This document shows positions 62,204-64,000 of a stretch of DNA of 64,000 nucleotides, piece after piece. The stretch is from Arenibacter troitsensis (GTDB taxonomy: Bacteria; Bacteroidota; Bacteroidia; Flavobacteriales; Flavobacteriaceae): contig NZ_FXAO01000013.1 of the NCBI RefSeq assembly GCF_900177645.1, positions 1 to 64,000 on the forward strand. The letters are read 5' to 3'. Every line of letters starts with the position of its first letter. Position 1 is the first letter of the stretch. A program made the position numbers and the translations under genes. The notes beneath the pieces were generated by a model. That model saw only the letters and a list, made by a program, of their open reading frames with translations, searched no databases and was not told the DNA's origin.

Positions 62204-62234
62204 TTGGCAATAGACCTATGTCCCCTTATCTTTG
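62204..62234 (+). promoter_or_regulatory. Promoter upstream of the Arc-type gene, long leader
   Basis: TTG (62204-62206), 20 bases, TATCTTTG (62227-62234), exact to consensus. Another TATCTTTG lies at 62199-62206. Predicted start near 62241 gives a 165-base leader before the ATG at 62407. Confidence 0.65.
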
Positions 62235-62406
62235 CCGATAAATAGTGCAGAACCTAATCAAAAAAAAAATCAAAGTATACCATTGGATTCCAAGTTTGAA
62301 AATGAACCGAACACCTTGGCCAAGGAATTTTGAAGAGTGACATAAATCTTTCAGGTACCTCTTTAAAATTTATAAAATAATTTTGAAAGGGGTAAAAACC
62401 GATCAT

Positions 62407-62571
62407 ATGAGTAAAAAGAAAGCTTTTGCATTGCGATTAAATGAAGATATGCTGAAAGCCATTGAGAAATGGGCCTCGGACGAATTTCGCAGTGTAAATG
62501 GCCAAATAGAATGGATGTTGATGAAGGAACTAAAAGAGGCCAAACGTGCCCCCAAACAAAAGGAGGATTAA
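62407..62571 (+). CDS. Arc-type ribbon-helix-helix small protein
   Basis: A 54-residue protein from ATG 62407: SKKKAFALRLNEDMLKAIEK, then FRSVNGQIEWMLMKELKEAKR. The strand KAFALRL followed by two helices (AIEKWASDEFR, VNGQIEWML) is the Arc / ribbon-helix-helix fold, which binds DNA as a dimer. An in-frame TTG at 62383 would add eight residues and is less likely. It follows the SPFH gene by 271 bases and may regulate it or act alongside it, but a consensus promoter within the gap implies separate transcription. Confidence 0.85.
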   Translation: MSKKKAFALRLNEDMLKAIEKWASDEFRSVNGQIEWMLMKELKEAKRAPKQKED

Positions 62572-62694
62572 TTTTTGAACCTTCTATAGACTGGTTAGAC
62601 AAGTGCCCTTAAATCCACTCTTTTACCTATTTTACGCGTTAACCATATCTTTGTCCACAAATTAATTCCAAAAAACTAAACCCAATTCCACATT

Positions 62695-63498
62695 ATGGAT
62701 TTCAAAATTTTATGTTCCGATTTGGATGGCACCTTATTGACCTATAAGGATAATGTCTCCGATTTTACAATTTCGGAAATTAAAAGAATAAAGGATTATT
62801 TAAGAATTATACTGGTATCGGCCAGAATGCCGCAGTCCATGACCTATATTCAAAAAAACCTAGGCATAGAAAACGAACCCATTATATGTTACAATGGGGC
62901 GTTGGTACTACACGGTACAAAAGAATTGTTCTCCACCTTCATCCATATAGACCAAATAGCCTCCATATATGATATGGCCAACAAGGTCGGAATTCAGCTG
63001 GGCCTTTATTCAAAAAGCGAATGGTATGTTGAAATGGACTCGGAGCGAGTACAAAAAGAAATAAAATATACCAAAACCCTTCCCTCCTTTAGGGACACCC
63101 AAGCCACCATTGGGGACTGGAGGGATAGAAAAATGGGAGCCCACAAAATTATGTTGATGGGAAACAAAGAAAATACAGACAATCTCTTCCCTATTCTTCA
63201 GGAAAATTTCAACCAAACCCTAAACCTGTATCGTTCCAATGATACCTTGATAGAAATCGCCCCGAAAACGGTTTCCAAATTGACCGCCATTAAACTCTTG
63301 CTGGAGGAACACGAAAGCTTAAAGGACGTTATTGCCTTTGGCGACAATTACAACGATATGGAAATGCTACAAAACGTAGGTCGCGGAATAGCGGTAGCCA
63401 ATGCCCGTGATGAAGTAAAAAGTATAGCCCACGATCTTGCCTTAAAAAACTCTGAGGACGGTGTGGCCCACTATATAAAGCAGCATATTTTAATTTGA
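62695..63498 (+). CDS. HAD superfamily phosphatase, Cof type (second copy)
   Basis: A 267-residue Cof-type HAD hydrolase. Motif I is D-L-D-GTLLTYKDN (about 8-14), motif II VSARMPQS, and motif IV FGDNYNDMEMLQNVGRGIAVANA. The substrate-binding cap (about 85-185) differs from that of the protein at 5091, so the two are not recent duplicates and likely use different substrates. TATCTTTG at 62646-62653 is a possible -7 box, 42 bases before the start. Confidence 0.92.
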   Translation: MDFKILCSDLDGTLLTYKDNVSDFTISEIKRIKDYLRIILVSARMPQSMTYIQKNLGIENEPIICYNGALVLHGTKELFSTFIHIDQIASIYDMANKVGIQLGLYSKSEWYVEMDSERVQKEIKYTKTLPSFRDTQATIGDWRDRKMGAHKIMLMGNKENTDNLFPILQENFNQTLNLYRSNDTLIEIAPKTVSKLTAIKLLLEEHESLKDVIAFGDNYNDMEMLQNVGRGIAVANARDEVKSIAHDLALKNSEDGVAHYIKQHILI

Positions 63499-63542
63499 TT
63501 ATATTTGGCGACAACGAAAAGCCCAATTGAACTAATTTTTAT

Positions 63543-64000
63543 ATGAACGAACCAATTATTACCAATGATACCGTCGTATTTGGACTACTTGCCCTTTGTT
63601 TGGGATTTATATTTTACACCTCTTCCATAAAAACCGGCTTTTGGAGTAAATTTTATAATATTGTACCTGCCGTTCTAATGTGCTATGTACTGCCATCTAT
63701 ATTGGCCAGTAGCGGTCTAATATCGGACGAGACCTCCGGACTCTACTTTATGGCCAGTAGATACTTGCTACCTGCGGCACTGATCTTAATGACCCTTAGC
63801 ATAGATCTGAAGGCCATAGCCAATTTGGGTTCAAAAGCATTGATCATGTTCCTTACCGGTTCCTTTGGGATTATTATAGGTGGGCCATTGGCCATTTTAA
63901 TAATATCCATATTCTCTCCCGAAACCGTTGGTGGAAATGATTTTGATGCCATTTGGAGAGGGCTTGCCACTATTGCCGGTAGTTGGATAGGTGGGGGAGC
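63543..64000 (+). CDS. DUF819-family membrane protein, truncated by the window edge
   Basis: Read directly from the sequence: an ATG at 63543 opens a frame with no stop to 64000 (152 codons). It begins MNEPIITNDTVVFGLLAL and contains several hydrophobic helices, the GFWSKFYNIVPAVLMCYVLPS, RYLLPAALILMTLSIDL and AGSWIGGGA segments that fit the DUF819 (YjcL-type) integral membrane family, whose complete members have about 400 residues. Function is unknown; a transport role is suspected for the fold. The 3' part lies outside the window. Confidence 0.85.
   Translation, partial: MNEPIITNDTVVFGLLALCLGFIFYTSSIKTGFWSKFYNIVPAVLMCYVLPSILASSGLISDETSGLYFMASRYLLPAALILMTLSIDLKAIANLGSKALIMFLTGSFGIIIGGPLAILIISIFSPETVGGNDFDAIWRGLATIAGSWIGGG

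Noticed and set aside
1..64000. CRISPR arrays, prophage, transposases, restriction or toxin-antitoxin systems
   Set aside because: No regularly spaced repeats, integrase or transposase genes, or recognisable defence genes were found on either strand.

Overview
The window looks like a chromosomal segment of a marine-type member of the Flavobacteriaceae (Bacteroidota). The evidence is the 16S 5' end, promoters of the Bacteroidota form (TTG, 19-20 bp, TAnnTTTG), genes with almost no Shine-Dalgarno sequences, a split transketolase, a crtI-crtB-crtZ carotenoid set, lipoproteins carrying acidic or Lys-Asp export signals after the lipobox Cys, and a dnaB-accA-EamA-lptF-tgt block that I recall as typical of this family. 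Genus cannot be settled from the window. Almost everything is core genome. I see no prophage, insertion sequence, CRISPR array or restriction system.

Layout. Positions 1-174 hold the 5' end of a leftward 16S rRNA gene, driven by two near-identical tandem promoters (344-373 and 493-522). Rightward thrS-infC-rpmI-rplT (863-4112) follows, with infC probably starting at a non-canonical ATA. Next come an EF-hand protein, a YjbQ protein, a HAD phosphatase, and an iron-acquisition-like unit (AraC regulator divergent from a TonB receptor plus a DUF4374 surface lipoprotein, 5905-10777). Leftward genes 11047-18301 carry a secreted amidotransferase-like protein, dnaB, accA, an EamA transporter, an LptF/G permease and tgt. 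Rightward transketolase halves, an outer-membrane protein, an FKBP lipoprotein with calcium repeats, and an S4 / methyltransferase / phosphoribosyltransferase cluster convergent with aroK lead to tRNA-Lys and tRNA-Leu (24366-24632). A repeat-like noncoding stretch lies behind the tRNAs.

The carotenoid operon (25516-28281) is followed by leftward genes: two TlpA thioredoxins (one without catalytic cysteines), aconitase, and a lipoprotein / SurA / MoxR operon. From 35382 to 43891 there are serine hydrolases, an SRPBCC protein, an EamA transporter, a Tat-exported sugar isomerase-like protein, rimO, an alpha/beta hydrolase and ftsY. The ribosomal unit rpmB-rpmG-DUF4295 precedes ftsY, followed by cinA-hpt-FAH, an exonuclease, an E2 acyltransferase, recR and fabH. 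The 835-bp recR-fabH gap is the longest gene-free stretch. It holds a rightward terminator with no rightward gene in front of it, preceded by a foldable sequence, so it may encode a small RNA.

The right end holds htpG with a sigma-54-like promoter, a DoxX-type membrane protein, a MOSC protein, a secreted protein, an AraC-AlkB pair, an S1/P1 nuclease, a class A penicillin-binding protein, an SPFH protein followed by an Arc-type small protein behind its own promoter, a second HAD phosphatase, and a DUF819 membrane protein cut by the window edge. The best leads for something undescribed are the recR-fabH transcript candidate, the cysteine-less TlpA partner, the Xus-like siderophore unit, and the Tgt that has lost its zinc cysteines.
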